NCBI RefSeq assembly: GCF_040436345.1
Contig: NC_133230.1
Location: 7,337,297 to 7,401,296 of the forward strand
Origin: Pagrus major
Taxonomy: Eukaryota > Chordata > Actinopteri > Spariformes > Sparidae
Length of the DNA stretch: 64,000 bases
Direction of reading: 5' to 3'
Part shown: one piece after another, positions 43,661 through 56,900 of the stretch
How positions within the stretch are numbered: position 1 is the stretch's first letter
How the letters are laid out: every line of letters begins with the position of its first letter
The notes under the pieces: model-generated
The model's input: the letters and a program-made list of their open reading frames with translations, nothing else
Databases searched by the model: none
What the model was told of the DNA's origin: nothing
Program-made: the position numbers and the translations under genes

Positions 43661-44895
43661 CTAATGATTAGCCGGCCTGTGTCATGATTTTTGGAAAAGA
43701 TGTACACTCGATTTATCAGGCACATTTAGCTAAAACTAATGCAGTCTAATATAAAAATCTTCAAATAAATCCAACCTTCATGAAGGTTTTAATGCTCAGT
43801 TATTTCTTAACTCTTCCAGGATGTGTTGTTTAACTGCATGGTCATTATGGAGGATGCAGTTTGTGCTGCTCTTACAGTCGAATCAAAACGCCTCAAAAAC
43901 AGTCAACAAAAACATTTGATTACCTTCATAAAAGGTAGGATTTATTAGACCCTCTACTGGTTTACTTAGCACTATAATTGTACAATGTGTTGTCTACTGT
44001 AGTGTTGCGCCTCGTCTTCTCTTGTGATGGAGAAGATGGACAGACAAATGGAGAAGAGAGAAATAATCCTGAGGAGGAGAATTCCCATTTCTTATGCCAA
44101 GTTTTAAAGGGAAGGGGCATTTACATTTAGACATTTACATTTAGGGCATTTAGCAGACGCTTTTGTCCAAAGCGACTTACAATATGTACATTAGTCACAA
44201 GAAAGAAACCACAACATACCACCATCGATAAAGTAAGAATGAAAAGAAAAAATAGAAACAATTTTCAAACCCTCATCTGAGCATTCATTTTGTAAAATCC
44301 ACCTCCTCAATTTTCTGTCGATCACAGGGGTCAATCACCATTGATAGGGCAGTGACATGCAAACTGTACGGGGGTAAATTAATGAATGGAAGAAAACTGA
44401 TGAATGTTACAGAATGCAGAAAACAAAGTCTCTGAAGCGTAATCTTTTTCTGGGGGAGTACTCCCAGACTTGGGTTTCGAAGTTCCTATTTTCGAAGTCT
44501 CATGGTTGGCAAGCTTGGTGTCCCTAAAAAACTGGCCACCGTTTTGTATGTACTGGAGGACTGAAAACAACAAACAACATCTGTTTCAATGCTCATATAG
44601 GCGCCTCATGATTGATTTAAACCAGGCTTACAAAGTTGTGAATTTATCCTTTACAACTGTATTCAAAGGCTTCCATTTAAATACAGAACATGTGGACATG
44701 GACAGAACAGTACAGACTTAGCCTCAAGTATTTACACAATTTTTAAAAAGCACAAGACCTAATACCGTACTCATTGTCTCATTTTCTGTCTGCCCTCTAC
44801 TGGCAACTTGTAGGCACACACATGCCATCATTCAATCACTTCCTCTCAGCGACACTGAAAAATATGTTCTGTGCTTTAAATTTAGTTATACAATG
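43661..44895. other. Spacer between convergent acvr1l and d2hgdh
   Basis: No exon seen. The stretch holds one short interspersed repeat at 44,118-44,190, listed separately. The two genes meet tail to tail here. Confidence 0.5.
44118..44190 (+). repeat. Teleost interspersed repeat fragment
   Basis: Contains TTTAGCAGACGC, TTTTGTCCAAAGCGACTTAC, a block widely recurring in fish genomes, preceded by two copies of ACATTTACATTTAG. Only a fragment is present; I do not assign a class. Confidence 0.55.
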
Positions 44896-44899
44896 TGTC

Positions 44900-44905
44900 T
44901 TTAAT
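44900..44905 (-). other. d2hgdh: Candidate polyadenylation signal for d2hgdh
   Basis: TTTAAT on the plus strand reads ATTAAA on the minus strand, about 290 nt past the d2hgdh stop codon. Confidence 0.35.
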
Positions 44906-45190
44906 TAAACATCTAAAACTTGTTGGATATTCTGCGGCATAAGGACGGGATAAGTGAGCAGCAGAGGTAGTTGATAAGAGACTCAGCAGCTTGTTGAACT
45001 GAATGTCATTCTGAAAGTCCTGCACATGACAGTGAAACCGCTTCTACAGGTTTGGAGACGTATTGGTGTTTGCGGCTTGCCAGGCGAATAGCTGCAAAAC
45101 CTGCAGCTCTGCATGTGTTGGAGGAAAGGGCATGAGCTGCAATAAAGCTACGTGGCAATAAGGTTGTAGCTAAAATGGCGCTCCTGAATG

Positions 45191-48100
45191 TCACTTCAGA
45201 TTGTCGGGTAAAGTCTTATACGGGTTGAGGATGCCCTTGGGGTCCAGCATGGCCTTGATGTTACCCATCAGAGCCACAGCCTGGCTGGGTTTACTGTAGT
45301 AGATGTAGTTCCTCTTCTTCAGGCCCAGTCCGTGCTCTGCGCTGATGCTGCCGTTATAGCGGGCCGTCCACTCGTAGACAAAGGGCTCGATGGCAGCGAG
45401 GAGAGCGGGGTCTTTGGCAGGAGAGGTGACATTCAGGTGGAGGTTTCCATCTCCTAAAATTACGGATGGAAAGAGATGGAGTTAAAACTTGGTACTCTGA
45501 AGCACTCTTGACCTGTTGCGAGGCTAAATGCAACCTGTCCCTTTTTAAAATGCACTATTCTAGACTTGCTTTCTGTTGATTTTACTATTTGTTTTATCAT
45601 ATTGTGTCATAATTTATCAGAAAATCTGATGTTACTTGTTGTCTTCTTTAAATTTACTCGCTTTTATTTTTGCTTAATTTTTAAGCGCACTACCTTAAAA
45701 GTATTATCTTCTGGTCTTACCTACGTGTCCGTATCCCACCACACTCTTGGCCCGGTCCCCCAGGTGCTCCCTCATGTCCGTCACCAGCTGATAAATCCGC
45801 TCCACCGGAAGTGAGATGTCATACTTGTAAGTGAAGCCCTCGTGAGTCAGCGATTCCGTGACGCGTTCACGCATCGACCACAGGGCCTGAAAAAGGACGT
45901 AAATGAAAAGGTTGACGGGTACAGTGCCATTGTTTGTATCTAAACTGGGGTTTTAAACATAATTGAGGCCAAAAATGGGTGTAGCTTGATTCTTGAGTTC
46001 ACACAGAGTATTAATTAAAGGAGTCTTGTATGCAACACCTTTATTTTTGAGTCTTCAGTTGCCACAGTCCCATCGGTAACCAATGATGACGTCATCGCCT
46101 CCTCTAAGAAATTGTGGAGCTTCTCCCCGTCGTGCGTCGGGTCAGATCCAGATGTTTCTATGACGACGTAGAATGGACATTCTGCAATGTGGAGGGAGGA
46201 GTTTGGCATGAGAGAGTGTGTTTAATTGTTTTCAAAACAAAATATGTGCATGCATGTGTGCCTACCAGAGATGGGATTGAGTAGTTTGAGGTGTGTATTC
46301 AGCAGCCTCATGCATTCACTGTCCAGAAATTCAAAGGCTGACAGAATTTCTCCCAGCATGCCTCTGCAAAGCTGAAATGTCTTCAGCAGCTGCTCAAAGG
46401 TCTCACAGCCTAACGAGATTTTAGGATAGAGAATATATAAACACAAACTCATCTTGACATTAATCAGCTAATCAGCAGTGCAAAGCAATTGCAAAGGGAG
46501 AAGATGAGAAAACCTACCCAGAAAAACCACATTAACAGATTTGGGTTTGCGTGGACAGAGGATGGACACCGCGGTGATGATCCCCAGTGTGCCCTCTGAC
46601 CCTATGAAGAGCTGCTTGAGGTCATATCCTGTATTATCTTTCCGCAGTGTGGCCAAGCAGTCCAGCACTCGTCCATCTGCCAACACCTGCATGTGCAACA
46701 TACACACAAACATTAGATCATCAAAATCCAATTCCACTTTTTACCATAAAGTGCCTTTTTTATTTACTCCACTCACCACTTCCAGACCCAGCACAGTCCC
46801 GTGTAGGGATCCGTACCGCAGCAGCCGGAGTCCGCCCGCATTAGTTGCCACGTTTCCTCCAATGTGGCAACTGCCTTTTGCCCCCAGATCGAGTGGCATG
46901 ATGTAATCTCTCTCCTCCAGATAAAGGGACAAGTTCTCCAGGACACAACCCGCCTGACAGGTCAGAATACCTGACAGATGTAGAAAATACACTCTAAAGA
47001 TCAATCAGATATGATGCATGCAAGTATTACTTCAGAATTTTAAAACTTACCAGAGATGCTATCAAAGGTAAGGATGTTGTTCATGAGGGCAGTGGAGAGG
47101 ATGATTTCATCATAAACTGGCACGCTGCCTCCAACCAGCCCAGTGTTTCCTCCTTGAGGGTTCACCGCCAGATTACGGCTATTACAGTACCTACAGGAGG
47201 GGAAATACACCAACTTTACCAATTTCTTAATCTCTCACTTGTGTATTTCCCCTTTCACCCACGATGTGTTCTTTACTTGAGAATTTGAGAAACTTCCTCT
47301 GTTGTTTGAGGTCTCAGCAACACTTCACTGGAACCTGCAGACGATGTATGAACAGAAGACGTTAGCATCAGTGAGCTTCTGTGAGAAAATATATCTTCAA
47401 GAAATGCCATGAGCTACATTAATTTCTAGCCATCATCACCTTTTACTGATTTGAGCCAATCCATATTATTTGACTCAAGCAGGTCGGGATCAGTGATGGC
47501 TCTGCCTGGTAGGATCTTCCTGAAGAAGGTCAAATCTTCCTGAGATATTCTGGAGAAAGGCAGCCTGTCTGGGGCTGCAGCAGGCGAGGGAGTTGGCCTG
47601 TCTGCCCCAGTGTGCAGCTTTCGACAGCAGACTCCAAACTGCCATGAGGTGGCCGGAAGTAATTTACTGCAGGGGCTCACAAGTGAATGTGTGGCTGCGG
47701 CTGGAGATGAGAGGGTGCTGTGGGGGCTCAGATGTCTGAGAGCTGCCCTCAGTTTTAGTGTTCTTTGGAAAATTCCCACCATCACTGGAGAGATAGTATG
47801 TAGTGTCTGCAAAACAGGCTGCAGGAAGGAAGTGGAAATGAATCATCAATCATGTTTACACAAGATAGAGGCCAGTAAACTTCTCATGTCAACCAATACT
47901 CTAATTCACCATGTGTTGAGTTGGAACGGCTCAGTAAATTACAACTTAACTACTTCAGCCTTGAAGCTGATATTAGTTAGCAAGCCACTGCTGTGATATA
48001 GAATACAAGTCTTAAAGTCTTAAACTTAAAGTCATAGAGGAGGTCAGTGTCGGGGCTTTTCGTCTGTTCATCCGTACTTTCTTGAATGATGTGATTAAAA

Positions 48101-49100
48101 TTTTTATTTTATAATATTTATATTTCAATAATTATTTTTTGTTTTGTTTTATTTTTGGTGGCTGAATTTCCAATTTAAGCAACCTGATTTTTTTTTTGAT
48201 TTTTTTTGTAAGCTGAAAATGACCAATAAAATTTGAGAAACTTGCATATCTTTCTTTCTCCCTCCACATCAGACACTGACAATTTTCTTTGTAAGTACGA
48301 AAAAACGGCCAAAGAGCGGATAATATGAAGACAATCTGCTCACAGCGTTTACAACCTCCATTACATCAGGTTTGCGCCTTGACATTTGGTTTGTGACCTG
48401 CCGATAAACACAGAGATGAGACGTTTTTCTTTCCTTTTTTTCTTTAGAGGAAAACAACATGGTTGCAATTTGTAAGACATGTTCCATAAGGAATCAGAGA
48501 GGAGGGGAAAAGTCTATGATTAATATCAAATCATCCATCCTTACTCACTACATCTCTCTACCCTCAGGTGTGCATCAACTACAGGGGAGGAACTTTCTTC
48601 TAAAACACAAGAAAGTGAATTTATCTGCATGTTATCAGCCATGAGATGCATCTTTTTTTTTTTTTTTTTTTTACAGATTACAAACATATCTCAGTAAAAA
48701 ATAAAGAATATAAAAAGCTATAAAACGTATGAGATATTTATATTAAATACATGGGATTTTGCCTTTCATCTCCACAACACTATACTACTTCTACATAATT
48801 CAGGTAGACATATCTCTATGTTCCCTGAATGCACCACTGCGGCTCACACTTATATGTTCCCTGAATGCACCACTGTGTTGGTACTCAGGGGAAAAGGCAA
48901 GCCGCATTTTGTTAGCGTGTCATGCTAACAAACTCGCAGTACTTTTCGTAAAACTCCTAACCCTACATCGGTTAACTTCTTTAGAGATAAATGTTGTAAC
49001 TTCAACCTGACGGCGAGGCTGTCATTGCAGTTAGCTTAGCTCGATTAGCACACGGTTTGACAAAGACGTAAGCGAGCGATAATCTTTATTTACTCACCAT
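45191..49100 (-). CDS. d2hgdh: D-2-hydroxyglutarate dehydrogenase, mitochondrial (10 coding exons, 552 aa)
   Basis: This FAD flavoenzyme oxidises D-2-hydroxyglutarate to 2-oxoglutarate in the mitochondrial matrix. Coding exons on the minus strand: 49098-49100, 47440-47818, 47277-47334, 47051-47190, 46777-46970, 46518-46686, 46266-46409, 46039-46181, 45721-45886, 45191-45453. All junctions are GT/AG and join in frame. The start codon is the last three bases of exon 1, and exon 2 continues in frame ([11 protein letters not shown]). An in-frame ATG at 47,782 is an alternative start. The first 110 residues or so are Ser/Arg-rich with few acidic residues, as in a transit peptide. The FAD domain has [12 protein letters not shown] (157-168) and [18 protein letters not shown]. 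The metal and substrate site has GYGHVGDGNLH with His464 and His471, then SAEHG with Glu505 and His506. The protein ends [17 protein letters not shown]. It is downstream of ell on the same strand. Confidence 0.95.
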
Positions 49101-49380
49101 GTTCGTTCACTTAACAACCCGCATCTTTCTGCCCATGTGTCCTTGTTCGTGTCGTGTCTCAGAGCGACGTGTGTCACAAAGTTCAAGGGCAGGGGAGTCA
49201 CTTAAACAAGTCACTTATTCATTGTTTACAACTTGCTAGCTAGCTAGCTGCTGAGGTTGACGGGGGTTAAAGGTCATGGAGATGAGAACGGACCAATCAG
49301 AGGCATTCTTTCAGATTGAACCAATAGGCGTGAGCCCGCCTCTTGACTTTACAGCCAATGAGAGCTTCGGAAATTTAACT
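49101..49380 (-). promoter_or_regulatory. d2hgdh: d2hgdh 5' UTR and promoter with three CCAAT boxes
   Basis: Upstream of the exon 1 start codon (49,098-49,100) are three plus-strand CCAAT pentamers at 49,293-49,297, 49,321-49,325 and 49,355-49,359. Two spacings of 28 and 34 bp resemble NF-Y arrays of housekeeping promoters. No TATA box is evident. The transcription start is probably near 49,150-49,250, by inference. Confidence 0.5.
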
Positions 49381-49985
49381 AGTTAGAATCATGCTTTTGG
49401 GTCCTGATTGCACTTTTAATTAGTGCTTCATTTAAGACTTAATGTCTGTGAAGGTTTATCTCTTTAGCAAAAAAATATTTATTTTAGATTTAGAGAGAAA
49501 ATAATCAATTATTCATTTTTTTTGTCACCACAAGGGATCATCTTTACTTCCCACGTGATGCCAGGACTGGAAACAAGCTCATTGTTGCTTGTTCCCCCCG
49601 GGCAGTTTGTTTGGAGTGGGTGTAATTGAATTAGTACCTTAGTTTACACATTTTATTGTATTAATTAAATTTAACAAATACTGTCTGATAAACCTGTTGC
49701 ATAATAAGAACATGCTGACAGTGCTACCACTTAGCCTTATTCCAGAAAGTGAATGAATTTAACCTGTTTTACATCTTGTTAACCGATTCCTTGCTTATAT
49801 TTGTCATTTTTAATGCATTTAAGAGATTTTTTTATTTTGACATATATCCTCTGGCAGACAACACAGTGCATAACTGACCAACAACTGATTTACCATAACA
49901 GACACATGTTCTAGGGCATTTATAAGTGATGAGTCTTGACTGTCCTGGTCAATGAGGAGGCATTATAAACAAGGTAAAGCTCATA
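49381..49985. other. Short spacer between ell and d2hgdh
   Basis: AT-rich DNA without a recognised gene, repeat or exon. It separates the d2hgdh promoter from the ell 3' end. Confidence 0.5.
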
Positions 49986-49992
49986 CAAATGA

Positions 49993-49998
49993 ATTTAT
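49993..49998 (-). other. ell: Candidate polyadenylation signal for ell
   Basis: TTTATT on the plus strand is AATAAA on the minus strand, about 900 nt past the ell stop codon. Another TTTATT lies about 25 bp upstream in the transcript. Confidence 0.4.
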
Positions 49999-50901
49999 TT
50001 GAAACTGACAAAACTTCTGATTTATTCCTCATGCATTCTGTAAAGTACACAGCATGCAACAAAACCTTATTTCTCTTCACAGGCTCAGCCAACAGTAACA
50101 ATAACCCTCTGTAATCAAAATCATTTTTAACTTTAAGCACTTTGACTGTAGCTCATACTGTAAATTCCCTGAATACGACTCCGAGTTAGCATTATGTCCA
50201 ACTTAACAGTCTTCCGTGCTCCAGGAAAGCCACATGAAGGACAACACCAGCAGAATACAATGAATCCAGTCCAGGAAAAGTAACCATCTCAGGCACTGGC
50301 AACACTTTCAGGAAACCCAAATAACAGATGTCTTCTCAGGATGTGCACATCTGCAACCCAGCTGCCATCAGGACACTCATCGGCCATTCATAGCTGTCTG
50401 GGCATGTACAGCGTGCAGTGACATCATGCTTCCAGCTTAAACACTGACATGGCTAACACATTAGCAAATATCCAAACTGATTTCATTGACAAAAAAACTA
50501 TGGTGATGGGAATCTACAAATGTTTTCAGGCGTTGCACCTCATCTCCACATGTATCTGGTTGCAGTTTTTGAGAGTGAGAGTTTCAACTTTTAAGAGCCT
50601 TTGTAACACTATCGTTTCTCTTTGTGTCCTTGGCAGTATCACGTCACTGTAGTAGCAGCTCATCGGTCGAACCATTTTCTCAAAGAAACTTTCCCCCTTC
50701 TGAGGAAAGATCTTGTATCATAGGGCTGCTTTTCCCGGCGTACCACTGTTGTTCTTCACAAAAGACTCCCAACCCCAATGACATTTCCAGCAGGTCCCGT
50801 GAGACTACGTATAGCAACGAAGACCATCGATTCCAGTTCAGCAGCGTGAACCTCCCCTGCCTCAGGGGGATTATTGTACACCGAGTTCACTAGTTTATAG
50901 T

Positions 50902-53900
50902 TCAGTTGCGACTGGAATGTTGTACACTGAGTTGTTGTTGGTCGTACTCTGATATGAGCTTCTTGATGTGGGCCAGTTTGTTGTGTAGATATTCACAGCG
51001 ACTCTTTTCCTGGTGGTAGTTGGGGTTGGACTTAAAAAGGACAAAAAAAGAAACAAGACTTTATTAATGTAACAGCAGAAGAGAGGAGTTCAGTTGTCCC
51101 ATGGAGAAATATTGGGATAAATAATCGTAAGCTTTAAGAAAGTAGTTACCTTTTTAATTTTGCGATACTCTTGAAGAATTTTATTATGAACCGTCTGCAA
51201 GAGAGAAATTATGAATTGAATGAATGAATTCAAACAGGTCGACATCTGAGCCAGAGACACATCTGATTTTTCTTACCTCCAGAAGCAAAATACAAACTTG
51301 AAGGCGTCGAGTGTTGCTCTAAAAGTAAAGTGCTAGATTTCTTTATGTTTTACCTTGTATTTATGTGATTCGTGGTGAAGCCGTTTGAGCTGCGTGTCCA
51401 GCTCCATGAACTGCCGCGTCACGCCGTCGATGCGAGCGTGTAGATCTCTGTACTCGCTGTACTCCCTGTTGAAGTCCTGCTTGTAGCTCTGTCTCTGGTC
51501 ATGACTGTGAATCCCCGCATACGTCCTGTGAAGAGAGGATAAAAGGGACACTATGATCAGATCAGTATAAAACTGCAGAATACTGTGCTAACAACCTAAT
51601 ATATAATGTAAGTACCAATGAAATGTTTGCTGTACTTACGATAGATAGTCTGCTGCGTTACTGTCAGCTTGAAGCACATTAGTTTCGAATAAAATATCAC
51701 TTGGCTCTGTAAAAAAAAGAAGAAACAACGTCAAAATTATTTAAAAATACTGAAAAATTTGCACTTGAAGTCACAAGTAGACAGCCAACATCACCCACCT
51801 GTGCAGTCTGGGGAGACTTTGTTGTTTGGATTCTCCGAACTGTGATCTTTTCTCCTTTCTTTCCTGTCCCTCCACCTGTCCTTCTCCTTGACAAATAAAA
51901 AACAAACCCCATTTAACAATGGCTCATATGAAACGGGGAAAAAACAGAGCTAAACAAAAAGTGTGTTCTCACCTGATCTCTGTGTTTGTGTTTGCTCTTC
52001 TTCCTTTTAATTGTGTGTCTGTTGAGATCAGGCACCATCAGCGGGGACGGAGGACGAGCAGATTTGGGTGGAGGGTGCTCTGCTGTGGCCTCGGGCTCCT
52101 CCTGAGCACAGGGAGGTGGCTCAAGCCTCTTGGCCACATCTGCTTCCTGCTGACACACTGCTGACAAGGAGTCAAAAAGCCTTCGGGGATCAAGCGAGTT
52201 CTTCTGACCGTCAGTCCCCGTCAGTTCTGTGACGTCTTTATGAGCTGCTTGTTTAGATGGCCTCAATCTGGACTTCTCACTGGGCGTTTTGCTGGACAAG
52301 TGAGATATCCTGGGCTTCTTACTCGCCAGAGGGTCGGTGTATTCCTCTGGTAGGGAAGGTTTTGGACGGTGTGCTGGGGAGGAGTTGGGGGTGTCTCGCA
52401 GTGGACTGACCTGGGCCTCTGGGACAGTGAGGAGGTTCTGTTGTGGCTGAAACAGTCTCCTGCACAGTAAGAAGAAGGAAGTTAATATACTAGCAATCCT
52501 ACAAAATCTACACTCTGTTTTACTAAGTATCTGAGACCATGGCATGACTAGTTTCAGACTTGTAGTTCTAGTCTAATCTATCTCACCTATCAGCAGAGAG
52601 ACCAACATCAGCAACAGTAAGTCATGCAGATAAAAGACATGCTGACGTTGATAATGACAGGCAGATTATTAACCTGCATTGCGGCTGAAAGACATATCCT
52701 GCTCGTGTAGTGCATGACTGGTGCGTTACTGAACTGCTGCGGCTCACACGCATGTTTGTCCAGCGCTGCTACTGCCAGCCCTATCTTTATACATGGAGTA
52801 TACCTTTGATAATAATCAATAACACTGATGGTGACATGATGTGCGTATTCTCTTCATGTAGACACTGAAACTTTAGTGAAAGCCTGGTATGATGTCGATA
52901 TGGTCGTCTATAGGCCATTTTTAAGGTTTATTTCGCCGACAACCACGCGTGTCATGGACAAAATAGGCGAGGCTTCGAATCTCTTGATGATGCACCGCTG
53001 CAGCCTTGACTGAGACACGTGTGAGCTGCGCGGCTCAAACCGGCTGTTTGTTTGCTCTAACCCTGATTACATGGGCGCCAAAACGAAAAGCAAGACTTTC
53101 CGGCCTGCACATGCGCTGCTCACGCAGGACATGTGTACCATCCCTTAGTGTCACAGCTGCAGTTAACAGGTGCTACAAGTGGTATATGTAAAACCACAAA
53201 AGAACCCACAAAGTGAACAGCAGTTATAACAAAGAAAACAGCTGCGTCCGCAGCTGGTAGGTGTTTAAATTGCAGTACATTTCTTTGCATGAAGGAGGCG
53301 AATTTGACGCATCTATACGTGGTAGTCTAAACAGCTGCTGCTGTTACTTTCTTTCCCTATAGGTGGTGCATGTTGGCTTATGTTTACATCATTGACTGTA
53401 AATAGTCAAAATATCTTGATTCTGCCCCGGTGGCCGGCTGCAGTATAGGTCATTTGATGCTTCGACTGATGAGCCCTGCTCTCGATTTTGAGACGGGCGG
53501 GTGTGTGGGACAGGTTCCAAATTACGTCACCAGCGCAAGATGGCAGAGTCTGTTTCCGGGATATTCTCACTTCGTTTTTGTTCAGTGAGGAGGAAGGGGG
53601 GGACGTGTCGTCCATCTTTAAATGCAGCCAATGGTTTACATGCACAAAAGGAATGCAGACATTGGCAAAGCTCAATTGTTTCTGCTGTCATTCAGATGCA
53701 ACAAATGGGCATGGATGAATCCAGGATGAATTCTGGCAATTTGGAAATCAACCTGGGGAATCCTTGGATCCTTTACCCCAATTTTTGTTTACATGATTTT
53801 TTGAGAATTCAGATAACCTAACTTGTTAACAGCCAGCCAGCCAAAAGGGAACTTCGATGCTAGACTCAGTTCTTGTATTCGGCCTCTCAGGGGCCCATAT

Positions 53901-56900
53901 TTGTTGCAACCATTTGGTCAAAAAATGATTTAACTTGATATTCTTTCTTTCTTTTTAGGTAAATTGCATTGGCATTTTCTTGTTATGAACACGCTGGACA
54001 GAATCTCGTTCATGTTACCTGACAAGGATTCGTTTAAGAAGCTGCTGGTCTCCTGAGGTGTAGCCTGGCCAGTCCTTCTGCAGCTCCTTATACAGACTGT
54101 CCTTTAGAACATATGTCTTGTCTCGACTATTGAGCTGGCCAACCTGCCAACAAACACACAAAAATAAAGCAGGTGAGAAAAGATGCATCACTTGCCTCAT
54201 TTCATTCATTCATTGATTCATTCATTCCTTTCTTGATGCCCATAATGTGTCGAACACCCTCGTGTATTGAAATGCTTTACATTTGGGAGTTATCTCCATG
54301 CCAAAAATGTTAACTCGTTGTGTGGTGTCATAATTAAAAATATCTGAAGCCAACAACTGACTGCATGTGCAAAATTTACAATTCTTAAATTTTAATGAGA
54401 CCTGTATTATCTGGCTCAGTGCGAGAAAGAATTACCTCCGTCATTACAGAGTCGAGCATGTCTTTGTCTCCTGCTGTCAGTCCATCTGTCTGCAGCCTCA
54501 AGATCAGCTCAGGCCTCTTGTACGGCCTCAGAGCCAGCAGATGCGTTATTCTCTCCCTGAGCGGCCGCTCCTGCAAGTCCCCCACGCCTTTCCTGTTCGA
54601 AGCGCAGGCGCCCTTCTTCGGCTTGGACGCGCCGACCACCCTCTTGATGTTGCTGAGAAGAGGCCGGGGCGAGTGTCGGGGCTTGGTCAGGCTGGCCAGC
54701 GCAGGGGCCGGGGCTCGCACCGTTACCTTTTTGCCTGCGAGGAAGCAGGAAATCTCACATCAAAAGCAGCGACAAAAATATCTTCAAAAGAAACCCTGTG
54801 GAGGGTTCAGAGGAGCTGGGCACAGGTTTCCATCATCAAAAGGTGCTGTTTGTGTTGCAATTAAAAGAAAGTGACAAGGTCATGTTGGGAACCTTCAATT
54901 ATGAATGTCTGAAACCAATGCTTAAAAAGAGTGCTGACACCAGAGGAAGAGGATCCTGTCCTGTGGCAGAAAAAGAGAAAAGACCTCATTTCACCTCTTC
55001 TGAAACCCACAGTCGGGTTACAAAGATGCACACACGCATCCTGGTGAGCGAAAAAGCTGCTATCTAATTTAGGAAATAACCACACAGTTGCACAAGCCTG
55101 TAGTGTGGAAGTGTTTTTGTACAGGCTTCCTCTCAACTGACAAAAATCATCAGAACTGTGTGTGTGTGTGTGTGTGTGTGTATATTCACTGAAACAAGAT
55201 GACGGTGGCTAAAGTATCTGTTTAAAAGGAAGTGGTTTGGTGGTTGGAAATAGAAAGACGGCAGTGACACACACAAAAAAGCCAAATCACTGGTTTTATC
55301 ATGTGTATGCGTATTTTGGTGAGCGTGTTGCCTCCGTATGCTCATTTGTAGCGACTCAGCATCTTTTAAAACCATTATACACATTAACAATATAAACAAT
55401 ACTGTACGTGCATATGCATGTGTGTGTGTTGTATAGAAAGTTCACTTATAGTAGAAACAAACAAAAGGACAAAAACCTGCAGGAGAAAACAACACTGGCT
55501 GTTACTATGTCACTGGTTACCACACATGTTGCTATAGCAACCAATGCAATATGGCTGACTGTGTTTCTTTCTATTTCTTTGGATATTATCAGCACAGTAC
55601 AAATTTGTCTTCAGGCCAGTCTTATTCCTCAGCTGCATGCATCTCTTGTATAACCATGCAGACACTGTGTTTCCTACCCTGGTAGCGCCCCCCGTGTTTG
55701 ATGACAATGGCTCCTCGGCTGCGAGTCTCCTCCTCAGCCTGGGCCATGCTCTGACGAGCTTTATCGTACGAGTCATCTGTAGCTTTGACCGTCATCTTCT
55801 TCTGAATCACCCCGAGACATGACAGCTCTTCTGCAGAACTGGGAGGAGGAGGAGAGAAGACAGCGAGTACAGACAGCGATCTGACAAAGGCGACTCGTAA
55901 ACATTATTGATTTCAATCAAAAAGATCGTTTGAGTGCGTAGCTGCATGACTGATGCTCATGTTTTGGTGCTGTTCAATTAGATTTTTATCAGCTGGACTG
56001 CTTTACTACCAATAAACACCGCATCTATCTATAGTTTCAAATTGTTTTGCCTCATGTGTTCCCAAAAGATTAGAAAGGACGCAAACAGCAGATTTGATGA
56101 ATAATTCCTGCACAGATTGGAACCTTGGGCTTCCCTCTGGCATTTAAACAGACTGACAGCGACGCGTTACCAGCAGGGTGACTTTCACACAGCAGTAGGG
56201 GAGCTGAGACATTTTAAAATATTGAAACTTATTCACAAGCTCTGTTAGTTTTATACACAGAATACGAAGTCAAACCTATAATCATGCAATCACTGTGCAC
56301 CAAAACATGATTACAGCCTTACAGCTTTGAATGCAACATAAAAAATGATAATCTCTTCTTTTTTTATGGCATCGTAGCTTTTGCCGTTTGCCTTCGAATA
56401 AAATTTTGAACCTATTCAACTGCAAACTTTTATGTTTTCCCTTAAAATCTAACAGCTTTAAAGGATCAGTTCACCCAAAAATGAAAATTCAATAATTAAG
56501 TTTGGAAGTCTGCAAAACATTTGTGGAGCTTCACAGCGAAGCAGCGTTGCAGCATTTTCCCAAACAACTGAAGTAGCCGGGGACTCGTTTTAAAATGTGA
56601 AAAAACAACTGAAAAAAGAAACATAAAACATTTTTGGGTGAACTTATCCTTTCAAACAAACAAACAAAGATTACATTTTAAAATGTGTAAGCCAACTGTG
56701 TTTCTTTGTATGTTTTACCCAGTGCTGAGCTGTTGGACGCAGTCAAAGCTTCCATGTGGATTGTCCTGGGCGACGTTAGTCACGCCAAAGGTGAATATCC
56801 TCAATTCATCTCCACTGTCTGAGCAGGGGACAGCGATTCTCTGTGACATGAAGGAGAGAGATAAAGACAAGAAAAGCAATTAGAGTTAACACAATTCAAA

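Noticed and set aside
47782-47849. Longer d2hgdh exon 2 frame opening at 47,812
   Set aside because: The codon there is TTG and not ATG. The frame is better explained by splicing to the ATG at the end of exon 1, or by the in-frame ATG at 47,782.
47610-47996. 128-codon plus-strand frame opposite d2hgdh exon 2
   Set aside because: Antisense shadow of a coding exon without domains or its own splice signals.
54367-54874. 159-165-codon plus-strand frames opposite ell exon 5
   Set aside because: Shadows of the GC-rich ell coding exon on the other strand.
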